Source of the DNA: Andrena cerasifolii
Taxonomy: Eukaryota; Arthropoda; Insecta; Hymenoptera; Andrenidae
DNA length: 64,000 nt
NCBI RefSeq assembly: GCF_050908995.1
Contig: NW_027484941.1
Span: 45,903 to 109,902, forward strand
Reading direction: 5' to 3'
Under the pieces are notes generated by a model. That model was not told the origin of the DNA. It saw only the letters and a program-made list of their open reading frames with translations, and made no database searches. Position 1 is the first letter of the stretch. Every line of letters starts with the position of its first letter. A program made the position numbers and the translations under genes. Below are positions 1 through 14,350 of this stretch, one piece after another.

Positions 1-559
1 CAGTTTCTCAATATCAGTTTTTCGATATCAGTTTTTCAATATTTGTTTTTCAATATCGGTTTTTCAATATCGGTTCTAACATCGGTTTCAATATCGGTTT
101 TGCAATATCAGTTTTTCGATATAAGTTTTTCAATATCGGTTTTTCAATATCGGTTTTTCAATATCGGTTTTTCAATATTTGTTTTTCAATATCGGTTTTT
201 CAATATCAGTTTTTCGATATCGGTTTTTGAATATCGGTTCTAATATCGGTTTCAATATCGGTTTTTCAATATCGGTTTTTCAATATTTGTTTTTCAATAT
301 TGGTTTTTCAATATCAGTTTTTCAATATTTGTTTTTCAATATCGGTTCTAATATCGGTTTTAATATCGGTTTTGCAATATCGGTTTTTCAATATCGGTTT
401 TTCAATATCAGTTTTTCGATATCGGTTTTTCAATATCAGTTTTTCGATATAAGTTTTTCAATATCGGTTTTTCAATATCGGTTTTTCAATATCGGTTTTT
501 CAATATTTGTTTTTCAATATTGGTTTTTCAATATCAGTTTTTCAATATTTGTTCTCCAA

Positions 560-1763
560 TATCGGTTTTTCGATATCAGTTTTTCAATATTTGTTTTTTA
601 ATATCGGTTTTTCAATATCGGTTCTAACATCGGTTTCAATATCGGTTTTGCAATATCAGTTTTTCGATATAAGTTTTTCAATATCGGTTTTTCAATATCG
701 GTTTTTCAATATCGGTTTTTCAATATCGGTTTTTCAATATCGGTTCTAACATCGGTTTCAATATCGGTTTTGCAATATCAGTTTTTCGATATAAGTTTTT
801 CAATATCGGTTTTTCAATATCGGTTTTTCAATATCGGTTTTTCAATATTTGTTTTTCAATATCGGTTTTTCAATATCGGTTCTAATATCGGTTTCAACAT
901 CGGTTTTTCAATATCAGTTTTTCGATATAGGTTTTTCAATATCGGTTTTTCAATATCGGTTTTTCAATATCGGTTTTTCAATATCAGTTTTTCAATATTT
1001 GTTCTCCAATATCGGTTTTTGAATATCGGTTCTAATATCGGATTCAATATCGGCTTTTCAATATCGGTTTTTCAATATCAGTTTTTCAATATTTGCTTTA
1101 CAATATCGGTTTTTCAATATCGGTTTAGAACAATATCGGTTTTGCAATATCAGTTTCTCAATATCAGTTTTTCGATATCAGTTTTTCAATATTTGTTTTT
1201 CAATATCGGTTTTTCAATATCGGTTCTAACATCGGTTTCAATATCGGTTTTGCAATATCAGTTTTTCGATATAAGTTTTTCAATATCGGTTTTTCAATAT
1301 CGGTTTTTCAATATCGGTTTTTCAATATCGGTTTTTCAATATCGGTTCTAACATCGGTTTCAATATCGGTTTTGCAATATCAGTTTTTCGATATAAGTTT
1401 TTCAATATCGGTTTTTCAATATCGGTTTTTCAATATCGGTTTTTCAATATTTGTTTTTCAATATCGGTTTTTCAATATCGGTTCTAATATCGGTTTCAAC
1501 ATCGGTTTTTCAATATCAGTTTTTCGATATAGGTTTTTCAATATCGGTTTTTCAATATCGGTTTTTCAATATCGGTTTTTCAATATCAGTTTTTCAATAT
1601 TTGTTCTCCAATATCGGTTTTTGAATATCGGTTCTAATATCGGATTCAATATCGGCTTTTCAATATCGGTTTTTCAATATCAGTTTTTCAATATTTGCTT
1701 TACAATATCGGTTTAGAACAATATCGGTTTTGCAATATCAGTTTCTCAATATCAGTTTTTCGA
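560..1763 (+). repeat. 602-bp tandem duplication
   Basis: The variant order from about 560 to 1,161 repeats at an offset of 602 bp. Near the end of copy 2 one 14-bp unit is missing between the CTTTAC and TTTAGAAC units (about 1,705), after which the offset becomes 588. Position 599 carries a T where copy 2 has C. Edges are approximate because they fall in shared units. Confidence 0.75.
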
Positions 1764-1775
1764 TATCAGTTTTTC

Positions 1776-2579
1776 AATATTTGTTTTTCAATATCGGTTT
1801 TTCAATATCGGTTCTAACATCGGTTTCAATATCGGTTTTGCAATATCAGTTTTTCGATATAAGTTTTTCAATATCGGTTTTTCAATATCGGTTTTTCAAT
1901 ATCGGTTTTTCAATATTTGTTTTTCAATATCGGTTTTTCAATATCAGTTTTTCGATATCGGTTTTTGAATATCGGTTCTAATATCGGTTTCAATATCGGT
2001 TTTTCAATATCGGTTTTTCAATATCGGTTTTTCAATATCAGTTTTTCAATATTTGTTCTCCAATATCGGTTTTTGAATATCGGTTCTAATATCGGATTCA
2101 ATATCGGTTTTTCAATATCGGTTTTTCAATATTTGTTTTTCAATATCGGTTTTTCAATATCGGTTCTAACATCGGTTTCAATATCGGTTTTGCAATATCA
2201 GTTTTTCGATATAAGTTTTTCAATATCGGTTTTTCAATATCGGTTTTTCAATATCGGTTTTTCAATATTTGTTTTTCAATATCGGTTTTTCAATATCAGT
2301 TTTTCGATATCGGTTTTTGAATATCGGTTCTAATATCGGTTTCAATATCGGTTTTTCAATATCGGTTTTTCAATATCGGTTTTTCAATATCAGTTTTTCA
2401 ATATTTGTTCTCCAATATCGGTTTTTGAATATCGGTTCTAATATCGGATTCAATATCGGTTTTTCAATATCGGTTTTTCAATATTTGTTTTTCAATATCG
2501 GTTTTTCAATATCGGTTCTAACATCGGTTTCAATATCGGTTTTGCAATATCAGTTTTTCGATATAAGTTTTTCAATATC
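1776..2579 (+). repeat. 352-bp tandem repeat, about 2.3 copies
   Basis: Copies start near 1,776, 2,128 and 2,480; the third breaks off near 2,580, where cgg is replaced by cag and the order changes. Each copy contains AACATCGG, GATATAAG, CAATATTTG, the TTCTCC unit and a GGATTC 12-mer pair. The same sequence appears once only in the related stretch at 3,890-4,640. Confidence 0.75.
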
Positions 2580-2799
2580 AGTTTTTCGATATCAGTTTTT
2601 CAATATCGGTTTTTCAATATCGGTTTTTGAATATCGGTTCTAATATCGGATTCAATATCGGTTTTTCAATATCGGTTTTTCAATATCAGTTTTTCAATAT
2701 TTGTTCTCCAATATCGGTTTTTGAATATCGGTTCTAATATCGGATTCAATATCGGCTTTTCAATATCGGTTTTTCAATATCAGTTTTTCAATATTTGCT

Positions 2800-3437
2800 T
2801 TACAATATCGGTTTTTCAATATCGGTTTTTCAATATTTGTTTTTCAATATCGGTTTTTCAATATCGGTTCTAACATCGGTTTCAATATCGGTTTTGCAAT
2901 ATCATTTTTTCGATATAAGTTTTTCAATATCAGTTTTTCGATATCAGTTTTTCAATATCGGTTTTTCAATATCGGTTTTTGAATATCGGTTCTAATATCG
3001 GATTCAATATCGGTTTTTCAATATCGGTTTTTCAATATCAGTTTTTCGATATCAGTTTTTCAATATTTGCTTTACAATATCGGTTTTTCAATATCGGTTT
3101 AGAACAATATCGGTTTTGCAATATCAGTTTCTCAATATCAGTTTTTCGATATCAGTTTTTCAATATTTGTTTTTCAATATCGGTTTTTCAATATCGGTTT
3201 TTCAATATCGGTTTTTCAATATCGGTTTTTCAATATTTGTTTTTCAATATCGGTTTTTCAATATCAGTTTTTCAATATTTGTTCTCCAATATCGGTTTTT
3301 GAATATCGGTTCTAATATCGGTTTCAATATCGGTTTTTCAATATCAGTTTTTCGATATAGGTTTTTCAATATCGGTTTTTCAATATCGGTTCTAATATCG
3401 GTTTCAACATCGGTTTTTCAATATCAGTTTTTCGATA
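2800..3437 (+). repeat. Segment paralogous to 5,196-5,833 (offset 2,396)
   Basis: About 640 bp share variant order with 5,196-5,833, including the rare CAATATCATTTTTT unit (near 2,898 and 5,294). A G at about 2,895 is A at the matching site near 5,291. After about 3,437 the two diverge (GATATAGG here, GATATCGG there). Confidence 0.7.
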
Positions 3438-3889
3438 TAGGTTTTTCAATATCGGTTTTTCAATATCGGTTTTTCAATATCGGTTTTTCAATATCAGTTT
3501 TTCAATATTTGTTCTCCAATATCGGTTTTTGAATATCGGTTCTAATATCGGATTCAATATCGGCTTTTCAATATCGGTTTTTCAATATCAGTTTTTCAAT
3601 ATTTGCTTTACAATATCGGTTTTTCAATATCGGTTTAGAACAATATCGGTTTTGCAATATCAGTTTCTCAATATCAGTTTTTCGATATCAGTTTTTCAAT
3701 ATTTGTTTTTCAATATCGGTTTTTCAATATCGGTTCTAATATCGGTTTTTCAATATCGGTTCTAATATCGGTTTCAATATCGGTTTTTCAATATCGGTTT
3801 TTCAATATCGGTTTTTCAATATCAGTTTTTCGATATCAGTTTTTCAATATTTGCTTTACAATATCGGTTTTTCAATATCGGTTTAGAAC

Positions 3890-4640
3890 AATATCGGTTT
3901 TGCAATATCAGTTTCTCAATATCAGTTTTTCGATATCAGTTTTTCAATATTTGTTTTTCAATATCGGTTTTTCAATATCGGTTCTAACATCGGTTTCAAT
4001 ATCGGTTTTGCAATATCAGTTTTTCGATATAAGTTTTTCAATATCGGTTTTTCAATATCGGTTTTTCAATATCGGTTTTTCAATATTTGTTTTTCAATAT
4101 CGGTTTTTCAATATCAGTTTTTCGATATCGGTTTTTGAATATCGGTTCTAATATCGGTTTCAATATCGGTTTTTCAATATCGGTTTTTCAATATCGGTTT
4201 TTCAATATCAGTTTTTCAATATTTGTTCTCCAATATCGGTTTTTGAATATCGGTTCTAATATCGGATTCAATATCGGTTTTTCAATATCGGTTTTTCAAT
4301 ATTTGTTTTTCAATATCGGTTTTTCAATATCGGTTCTAACATCGGTTTCAATATCGGTTTTGCAATATCAGTTTTTCGATATAAGTTTTTCAATATCAGT
4401 TTTTCGATATCAGTTTTTCAATATCGGTTTTTCAATATCGGTTTTTGAATATCGGTTCTAATATCGGATTCAATATCGGTTTTTCAATATCGGTTTTTCA
4501 ATATCAGTTTTTCAATATTTGTTCTCCAATATCGGTTTTTGAATATCGGTTCTAATATCGGATTCAATATCGGCTTTTCAATATCGGTTTTTCAATATCA
4601 GTTTTTCAATATTTGCTTTACAATATCGGTTTTTCAATAT
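3890..4640 (+). repeat. Copy of 1,720-2,822 lacking one 352-bp repeat
   Basis: The left part matches upstream sequence at an offset of 2,170 and the right part at 1,818. The difference is exactly 352 bp, the period of the tandem repeat at 1,776-2,579. This stretch is therefore the same segment with one 352-bp repeat fewer, as unequal exchange would give. Confidence 0.75.
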
Positions 4641-7600
4641 CGGTTTAGAACAATATCGGTTTTTCAATATCAGTTTTTCAATATTTGCTTTACAATATCG
4701 GTTTTTCAATATCGGTTTAGAACAATATCGGTTTTTCAATATCGGTTCTAATATCGGTTTCAGTATCGGTTTTTCAATATCGGTTTTTCAATATCGGTTT
4801 TTCAATATCAGTTTTTCGATATCAGTTTTTCAATATTTGCTTTACAATATCGGTTTTTCAATATCGGTTTAGAACAATATCGGTTTTGCAATATCAGTTT
4901 CTCAATATCAGTTTTTCGATATCAGTTTTTCAATATTTGTTTTTCAATATCGGTTTTTCAATATCGGTTCTAACATCGGTTTCAATATCGGTTTTGCAAT
5001 ATCAGTTTTTCGATATAAGTTTTTCAATATCGGTTTTTCAATATCGGTTTTTCAATATCGGTTTTTCAATATTTGTTTTTCAATATCGGTTTTTCAATAT
5101 CAGTTTTTCGATATCGGTTTTTGAATATCGGTTCTAATATCGGTTTCAATATCGGTTTTTCAATATCGGTTTTTGAATATCGGTTCTAATATCGGATTCA
5201 ATATCGGTTTTTCAATATCGGTTTTTCAATATTTGTTTTTCAATATCGGTTTTTCAATATCGGTTCTAACATCGGTTTCAATATCGGTTTTACAATATCA
5301 TTTTTTCGATATAAGTTTTTCAATATCAGTTTTTCGATATCAGTTTTTCAATATCGGTTTTTCAATATCGGTTTTTGAATATCGGTTCTAATATCGGATT
5401 CAATATCGGTTTTTCAATATCGGTTTTTCAATATCAGTTTTTCGATATCAGTTTTTCAATATTTGCTTTACAATATCGGTTTTTCAATATCGGTTTAGAA
5501 CATTATCGGTTTTGCAATATCAGTTTCTCAATATCAGTTTTTCGATATCAGTTTTTCAATATTTGTTTTTCAATATCGGTTTTTCAATATCGGTTTTTCA
5601 ATATCGGTTTTTCAATATCGGTTTTTCAATATTTGTTTTTCAATATCGGCTTTTCAATATCAGTTTTTCAATATTTGTTCTCCAATATCGGTTTTTGAAT
5701 ATCGGTTCTAATATCGGTTTCAATATCGGTTTTTCAATATCAGTTTTTCGATATAGGTTTTTCAATATCGGTTTTTCAATATCGGTTCTAATATCGGTTT
5801 CAATATCGGTTTTTCAATATCAGTTTTTCGATATCGGTTTTTCAATATCAGTTTTTCGATATCGGTTTTTGAATATCGGTTCTAATATCGGATTCAATAT
5901 CGGTTTTTCAATATCGGTTTTTCAATATCAGTTTTTCGATATCAGTTTTTCAATATTTGTTTTTCAATATCGGTTCTAATATCGGTTTCAATATCGGTTT
6001 TGCAATATCAGTTTTTCGATATCGGTTTTTCAATATCAGTTTTTCGATATCAGTTTTTCAATATTTGTTTTTCAATATCGGTTTTTCAATATCGGTTCTA
6101 ATATCGGTTTCAATATCGGTTTTTCAATATCAGTTTTTCGATATAGGTTTTTCAATATCGGTTTTTCAATATCGGTTTTTCAATATCGGTTTTTCAATAT
6201 CAGTTTTTCAATATTTGTTTTTCAATATCGGTTTTTCAATATCGGTTCTAACATCGGTTTCAATATCGGTTTTGCAATATCAGTTTTTCGATATAAGTTT
6301 TTCAATATCAGTTTTTCAATATTTGCTTTACAATATCGGTTTTTCAATATCGGTTTAGAACATTATCGGTTTTGCAATATCAGTTTCTCAATATCAGTTT
6401 TTCGGTATCAGTTTTTCAATATTTGTTTTTCAATATCGGTTTTTCAATATCGGTTCTAGTATCGGTTTCAATATCGGTTTTTCAATATTTGCTTTACAAT
6501 ATCGGTTTTTCAATATCGGTTTAGAACAATATCGGTTTTGCAATATCAGTTTCTCAATATCAGTTATTCGATATCAGTTTTTCAATGTTTGTTTTTCAAT
6601 ATCGGTTCTAATATCGGTTTCAATATCGGTTTTGCAATATCAGTTTTTCAATATAAGTTTTTCAATATCGGTTTTTCAATATCGGTTTTTCAATATCGGT
6701 TCTAATATCGGTTTCAATATCGGTTTTGCAATATCGGTTTTTCAATATCAGTTTTTCGATATCAGTTTTTCAATATTTGTTTTTCAATATCGGTTTTTCA
6801 ATATCGGTTCTAATATCGGTTTCAACATCGGTTTTTCAATATCAGTTTTTCGATATAGGTTTTTCAATATCGGTTTTTCAATATCGGTTTTTCAATATCG
6901 GTTTTTCAATATCAGTTTTTCAATATTTGTTCTCCAATATCGGTTTTTGAATATCGGTTCTAATATCGGATTCAATATCGGCTTTTCAATATCGGTTTTT
7001 CAATATCAGTTTTTCAATATTTGCTTTACAATAACGGTTTTTCAATATCGGTTTAGAACAATATCGGTTTTGCAATATCAGTTTCTCAATATCAGTTTTT
7101 CGATATCAGTTTTTCAATATTTGTTTTTCAATATCGGTTTTTCAATATCGGTTCTAATATCGGTTTTTCAATATCGGTTCTAATATCGGTTTCAATATCG
7201 GTTTTTCAATATCGGTTTTTCAATATCGGTTTTTCAATATCAGTTTTTCGATATCAGTTTTTCAATATTTGCTTTACAATATCGGTTTTTCAATATCGGT
7301 TTAGAACAATATCGGTTTTGCAATATCAGTTTCTCAATATCAGTTTTTCGATATCAGTTTTTCAATATTTGTTTTTCAATATCGGTTTTTCAATATCGGT
7401 TCTAACATCGGTTTCAATATCGGTTTTGCAATATCAGTTTTTCGATATAAGTTTTTCAATATCGGTTTTTCAATATCGGTTTTTCAATATCGGTTTTTCA
7501 ATATCGGTTTTTCAATATTTGTTTTTCAATATCGGTTTTTCAATATCAGTTTTTCGATATCGGTTTTTGAATATCGGTTCTAATATCGGTTTCAATATCG

Positions 7601-8984
7601 GTTTTTCAATATCGGTTTTTCAATATCGGTTTTTCAATATCAGTTTTTCAATATTTGTTCTCCAATATCGGTTTTTGAATATCGGTTCTAATATCGGATT
7701 CAATATCGGTTTTTCAATATCGGTTTTTCAATATTTGTTTTTCAATATCGGTTTTTCAATATCGGTTCTAACATCGGTTTCAATATCGGTTTTGCAATAT
7801 CAGTTTTTCGATATAAGTTTTTCAATATCAGTTTTTCGATATCAGTTTATCAATATCGGTTTTTCAATATCGGTTTTTGAATATCGGTTCTAATATCGGA
7901 TTCAATATCGGTTTTTCAATATCGGTTTTTCAATATCAGTTTTTCAATATTTGTTCTCCAATATCGGTTTTTGAATATCGGTTCTAATATCGGATTCAAT
8001 ATCGGCTTTTCAATATCGGTTTTTCAATATCAGTTTTTCAATATTTGCTTTACAATATCGGTTTTTCAATATCGGTTTAGAACAATATCGGTTTTGCAAT
8101 ATCAGTTTCTCAATATCAGTTTTTCGATATCAGTTTTTCAATATTTGTTTTTCAATATCGGTTTTTCAATATCGGTTCTAATATCGGTTTCAATATCGGT
8201 TTTTCAATATCGGTTTTTCAATATCGGTTTTTCAATATCAGTTTTTCGATATCAGTTTTTCAATATTTGCTTTACAATATCGGTTTTTCAATATCGGTTT
8301 AGAACAATATCGGTTTTGCAATATCAGTTTCTCAATATCAGTTTTTCGATATCAGTTTTTCAATATTTGTTTTTCAATATCGGTTTTTCAATATCGGTTC
8401 TAACATCGGTTTCAATATCGGTTTTGCAATATCAGTTTTTCGATATAAGTTTTTCAATATCAGTTTTTCGATATCAGTTTTTCAATATCGGTTTTTCAAT
8501 ATCGGTTTTTGAATATCGGTTCTAATATCGGATTCAATATCGGATTCAATATCGGTTTTTCAATATCGGTTTTTCAATATTTGTTTTTCAATATCGGTTT
8601 TTCAATATCGGTTCTAACATCGGTTTCAATATCGGTTTTGCAATATCATTTTTTCGATATAAGTTTTTCAATATCAGTTTTTCGATATCAGTTTTTCAAT
8701 ATCGGTTTTTCAATATCGGTTTTTGAATATCGGTTCTAATATCGGATTCAATATCGGTTTTTCAATATCGGTTTTTCAATATCAGTTTTTCGATATCAGT
8801 TTTTCAATATTTGCTTTACAATATCGGTTTTTCAATATCGGTTTAGAACATTATCGGTTTTGCAATATCAGTTTCTCAATATCAGTTTTTCGATATCAGT
8901 TTTTCAATATTTGTTTTTCAATATCGGTTTTTCAATATCGGTTTTTCAATATCGGTTTTTCAATATCGGTTTTTCAATATCGGT
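4603..8984 (+). repeat. Higher-order block 1 (about 4,382 bp)
   Basis: This block starts at a CAATATTTGCTTTA unit and is followed directly by a shorter copy of itself at 8,985-12,764. Matching positions lie at offset 4,382 at the start, 4,368 after one lost 14-mer, 3,968 in the middle and 3,780 in the last 2.7 kb. Internal features are a 72-bp duplication of the CTTTAC / TTTAGAAC step (4,617 and 4,689, again at 8,999 and 9,071), a CATTATCGG variant after TTTAGAA (5,503 and 6,361) and a GGCTTTT unit (5,650; copy at 9,618). Confidence 0.8.
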
Positions 8985-11900
8985 TTTTCAATATTTGCTT
9001 TACAATATCGGTTTTTCAATATCGGTTTAGAACAATATCGGTTTTTCAATATCAGTTTTTCAATATTTGCTTTACAATATCGGTTTTTCAATATCGGTTT
9101 AGAACAATATCGGTTTTTCAATATCGGTTCTAATATCGGTTTCAGTATCGGTTTTTCAATATCGGTTTTTCAATATCGGTTTTTCAATATCAGTTTTTCG
9201 ATATCAGTTTTTCAATATTTGCTTTACAATATCGGTTTTTCAATATCGGTTTAGAACAATATCGGTTTTGCAATATCAGTTTCTCAATATCAGTTTTTCG
9301 ATATCAGTTTTTCAATATTTGTTTTTCAATATCGGTTCTAACATCGGTTTCAATATCGGTTTTGCAATATCAGTTTTTCGATATAAGTTTTTCAATATCG
9401 GTTTTTCAATATCGGTTTTTCAATATCGGTTTTTCAATATTTGTTTTTCAATATCGGTTTTTCAATATCAGTTTTTCGATATCGGTTTTTGAATATCGGT
9501 TCTAATATCGGTTTCAATATCGGTTTTTCAATATCGGTTTTTGAATATCGGTTCTAATATCGGATTCAATATCGGTTTTTCAATATCGGTTTTTCAATAT
9601 TTGTTTTTCAATATCGGCTTTTCAATATCAGTTTTTCAATATTTGTTCTCCAATATCGGTTTTTGAATATCGGTTCTAATATCGGTTTCAATATCGGTTT
9701 TTCAATATCAGTTTTTCGATATAGGTTTTTCAATATCGGTTTTTCAATATCGGTTCTAATATCGGTTTCAATATCGGTTTTTCAATATCAGTTTTTCGAT
9801 ATCGGTTTTTCAATATCAGTTTTTCGATATCGGTTTTTGAATATCGGTTCTAATATCGGATTCAATATCGGTTTTTCAATATCGGTTTTTCAATATCAGT
9901 TTTTCGATATCAGTTTTTCAATATTTGTTTTTCAATATCGGTTCTAATATCGGTTTCAATATCGGTTTTGCAATATCAGTTTTTCGATATCGGTTTTTCA
10001 ATATCAGTTTTTCGATATCAGTTTTTCAATATTTGTTTTTCAATATCGGTTTTGCAATATCAGTTTTTCGATATAAGTTTTTCAATATCAGTTTTTCAAT
10101 ATTTGCTTTACAATATCGGTTTTTCAATATCGGTTTAGAACATTATCGGTTTTGCAATATCAGTTTCTCAATATCAGTTTTTCGGTATCAGTTTTTCAAT
10201 ATTTGTTTTTCAATATCGGTTTTTCAATATCGGTTCTAGTATCGGTTTCAATATCGGTTTTTCAATATTTGCTTTACAATATCGGTTTTTCAATATCGGT
10301 TTAGAACAATATCGGTTTTGCAATATCAGTTTCTCAATATCAGTTATTCGATATCAGTTTTTCAATGTTTGTTTTTCAATATCGGTTCTAATATCGGTTT
10401 CAATATCGGTTTTGCAATATCAGTTTTTCAATATAAGTTTTTCAATATCGGTTTTTCAATATCGGTTTTTCAATATCGGTTCTAATATCGGTTTCAATAT
10501 CGGTTTTGCAATATCGGTTTTTCAATATCAGTTTTTCGATATCAGTTTTTCAATATTTGTTTTTCAATATCGGTTTTTCAATATCGGTTCTAATATCGGT
10601 TTCAACATCGGTTTTTCAATATCAGTTTTTCGATATAGGTTTTTCAATATCGGTTTTTCAATATCGGTTTTTCAATATCGGTTTTTCAATATCAGTTTTT
10701 CAATATTTGTTCTCCAATATCGGTTTTTGAATATCGGTTCTAATATCGGATTCAATATCGGCTTTTCAATATCGGTTTTTCAATATCAGTTTTTCAATAT
10801 TTGCTTTACAATATCGGTTTTTCAATATCGGTTTAGAACAATATCGGTTTTGCAATATCAGTTTCTCAATATCAGTTTTTCGATATCAGTTTTTCAATAT
10901 TTGTTTTTCAATATCGGTTTTTCAATATCGGTTCTAATATCGGTTTTTCAATATCGGTTCTAATATCGGTTTCAATATCGGTTTTTCAATATCGGTTTTT
11001 CAATATCGGTTTTTCAATATCAGTTTTTCGATATCAGTTTTTCAATATTTGCTTTACAATATCGGTTTTTCAATATCGGTTTAGAACAATATCGGTTTTG
11101 CAATATCAGTTTCTCAATATCAGTTTTTCGATATCAGTTTTTCAATATTTGTTTTTCAATATCGGTTTTTCAATATCGGTTCTAACATCGGTTTCAATAT
11201 CGGTTTTGCAATATCAGTATTTCGATATAAGTTTTTCAATATCGGTTTTTCAATATCGGTTTTTCAATATCGGTTTTTCAATATCGGTTTTTCAATATTT
11301 GTTTTTCAATATCGGTATTTCAATATCAGTTTTTCGATATCGGTTTTTGAATATCGGTTCTAATATCGGTTTCAATATCGGTTTTTCAATATCGGTTTTT
11401 CAATATCGGTTTTTCAATATCAGTTTTTCAATATTTGTTCTCCAATATCGGTTTTTGAATATCGGTTCTAATATCGGATTCAATATCGGTTTTTCAATAT
11501 CGGTTTTTCAATATTTGTTTTTCAATATCGGTTTTTCAATATCGGTTCTAACATCGGTTTCAATATCGGTTTTGCAATATCAGTTTTTCGATATAAGTTT
11601 TTCAATATCAGTTTTTCGATATCAGTTTTTCCATATCGGTTTTTCAATATCGGTTTTTGAATATCGGTTCTAATATCGGATTCAATATCGGTTTTTCAAT
11701 ATCGGTTTTTCAATATCAGTTTTTCAATATTTGTTCTCCAATATCGGTTTTTGAATATCGGTTCTAATATCGGATTCAATATCGGCTTTTCAATATCGGT
11801 TTTTCAATATCAGTTTTTCAATATTTGCTTTACAATATCGGTTTTTCAATATCGGTTTAGAACAATATCGGTTTTGCAATATCAGTTTCTCAATATCAGT

Positions 11901-12764
11901 TTTTCGATATCAGTTTTTCAATATTTGTTTTTCAATATCGGTTTTTCAATATCGGTTCTAATATCGGTTTCAATATCGGTTTTTCAATATCGGTTTTTCA
12001 ATATCGGTTTTTCAATATCAGTTTTTCGATATCAGTTTTTCAATATTTGCTATACAATATCGGTTTTTCAATATCGGTTTAGAACAATATCGGTTTTGCA
12101 ATATCAGTTTCTCAATATCAGTTTTTCGATATCAGTTTTTCAATATTTGTTTTTCAATATCGGTTTTTCAATATCGGTTCTAACATCGGTTTCAATATCG
12201 GTTTTGCAATATCAGTTTTTCGATATAAGTTTTTCAATATCAGTTTTTCGATATCAGTTTTTCAATATCGGTTTTTCAATATCGGTTTTTGAATATCGGT
12301 TCTAATATCGGATTCAATATCGGATTCAATATCGGTTTTTCAATATCGGTTTTTCAATATTTGTTTTTCAATATCGGTTTTTCAATATCGGTTCTAACAT
12401 CGGTTTCAATATCGGTTTTGCAATATCATTTTTTCGATATAAGTTTTTCAATATCAGTTTTTCGATATCAGTTTTTCAATATCGGTTTTTCAATATCGGT
12501 TTTTGAATATCGGTTCTAATATCGGATTCAATATCGGTTTTTCAATATCGGTTTTTCAATATCAGTTTTTCGATATCAGTTTTTCAATATTTGCTTTACA
12601 ATATCGGTTTTTCAATATCGGTTTAGAACATTATCGGTTTTGCAATATCAGTTTCTCAATATCAGTTTTTCGATATCAGTTTTTCAATATTTGTTTTTCA
12701 ATATCGGTTTTTCAATATCGGTTTTTCAATATCGGTTTTTCAATATCGGTTTTTCAATATTTGT
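8985..12764 (+). repeat. Higher-order block 2, shortened copy of block 1
   Basis: The copy lacks about 400 bp (matching roughly 5,240-5,640), about 188 bp (matching roughly 6,072-6,260) and one 14-mer; together these make up the 602-bp size difference from block 1. The last 2.7 kb (10,041-12,760 against 6,261-8,980) differ by only a handful of bases. Differences I noted are at 7,034/10,814, 7,439/11,219, 7,538/11,318, 7,849/11,629, 7,852/11,632 and 8,272/12,052. This implies a recent duplication. Confidence 0.8.
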
Positions 12765-13790
12765 TTTTCAATATCGGTTTTTCAATATCAGTTTTTCAAT
12801 ATTTGTTCTCCAATATCGGTTTTTGAATATCGGTTCTAATATCGGTTTCAATATCGGTTTTTCAATATCAGTTTTTCGATATAGGTTTTTCAATATCGGT
12901 TTTTCAATATCGGTTCTAATATCGGTTTCAATATCGGTTTTTCAATATCAGTTTTTCGATATCGGTTTTTCAATATCAGTTTTTCGATATCGGTTTTTGA
13001 ATATCGGTTCTAATATCGGATTCAATATCGGTTTTTCAATATCGGTTTTTCAATATCAGTTTTTCGATATCAGTTTTTCAATATTTGTTTTTCAATATCG
13101 GTTCTAATATCGGTTTCAATATCGGTTTTGCAATATCAGTTTTTCGATATCGGTTTTTCAATATCAGTTTTTCGATATCAGTTTTTCAATATTTGTTTTT
13201 CAATATCGGTTTTTCAATATCGGTTCTAATATCGGTTTCAATATCGGTTTTTCAATATCAGTTTTTCGATATAGGTTTTTCAATATCGGTTTTTCAATAT
13301 CGGTTTTTCAATATCGGTTTTTCAATATCAGTTTTTCAATATTTGTTTTTCAATATCGGTTTTTCAATATCGGTTCTAACATCGGTTTCAATATCGGTTT
13401 TGCAATATCAGTTTTTCGATATAAGTTTTTCAATATCAGTTTTTCAATATTTGCTTTACAATATCGGTTTTTCAATATCGGTTTAGAACATTATCGGTTT
13501 TGCAATATCAGTTTCTCAATATCAGTTTTTCGATATCAGTTTTTCAATATTTGTTTTTCAATATCGGTTTTTCAATATCGGTTCTAGTATCGGTTTCAAT
13601 ATCGGTTTTTCAATATTTGCTTTACAATATCGGTTTTTCAATATCGGTTTAGAACAATATCGGTTTTGCAATATCAGTTTCTCAATATCAGTTATTCGAT
13701 ATCAGTTTTTCAATGTTTGTTTTTCAATATCGGTTCTAATATCGGTTTCAATATCGGTTTTGCAATATCAGTTTTTCGATATAAGTTTTT
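12765..13790 (+). repeat. Partial third copy of the higher-order block
   Basis: From about 12,310 to 13,790 the sequence matches 5,193-6,660 at offset 7,128, so it overlaps the end of block 2. This is possible because 8,530-8,980 is itself similar to 5,190-5,630. That shared stretch is the likely exchange point. The copy ends near 13,790, where the GATATAAG unit is followed by different units. Confidence 0.7.
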
Positions 13791-14350
13791 CAATATCAGT
13801 TTTTCAATATTTGCTTTACAATATCGGTTTTTCAATATCGGTTTAGAACATTATCGGTTTTGCAATATCAGTTTCTCAATATTTGTTTTTCAATATCGGT
13901 TTTTCAATATCGGTTTTTCAATATCGGTTTTTCAATATCGGTTTTTCAATATTTGTTTTTCAATATCGGTTTTTCAATATCAGTTTTTCAATATTTGTTC
14001 TCCAATATCGGTTTTTGAATATCGGTTCTAATATCGGTTTCAATATCGGTTTTTCAATATCAGTTTTTCGATATAGGTTTTTCAATATCGGTTTTTCAAT
14101 ATCGGTTCTAATATCGGTTTCAATATCGGTTTTTCAATATCAGTTTTTCGATATCGGTTTTTCAATATCAGTTTTTCGATATCGGTTTTTGAATATCGGT
14201 TCTAATATCGGATTCAATATCGGTTTTTCAATATCGGTTTTTCAATATCAGTTTTTCGATATCAGTTTTTCAATATTTGTTTTTCAATATCGGTTCTAAT
14301 ATCGGTTTCAATATCGGTTTTGCAATATCAGTTTTTCGATATCGGTTTTT

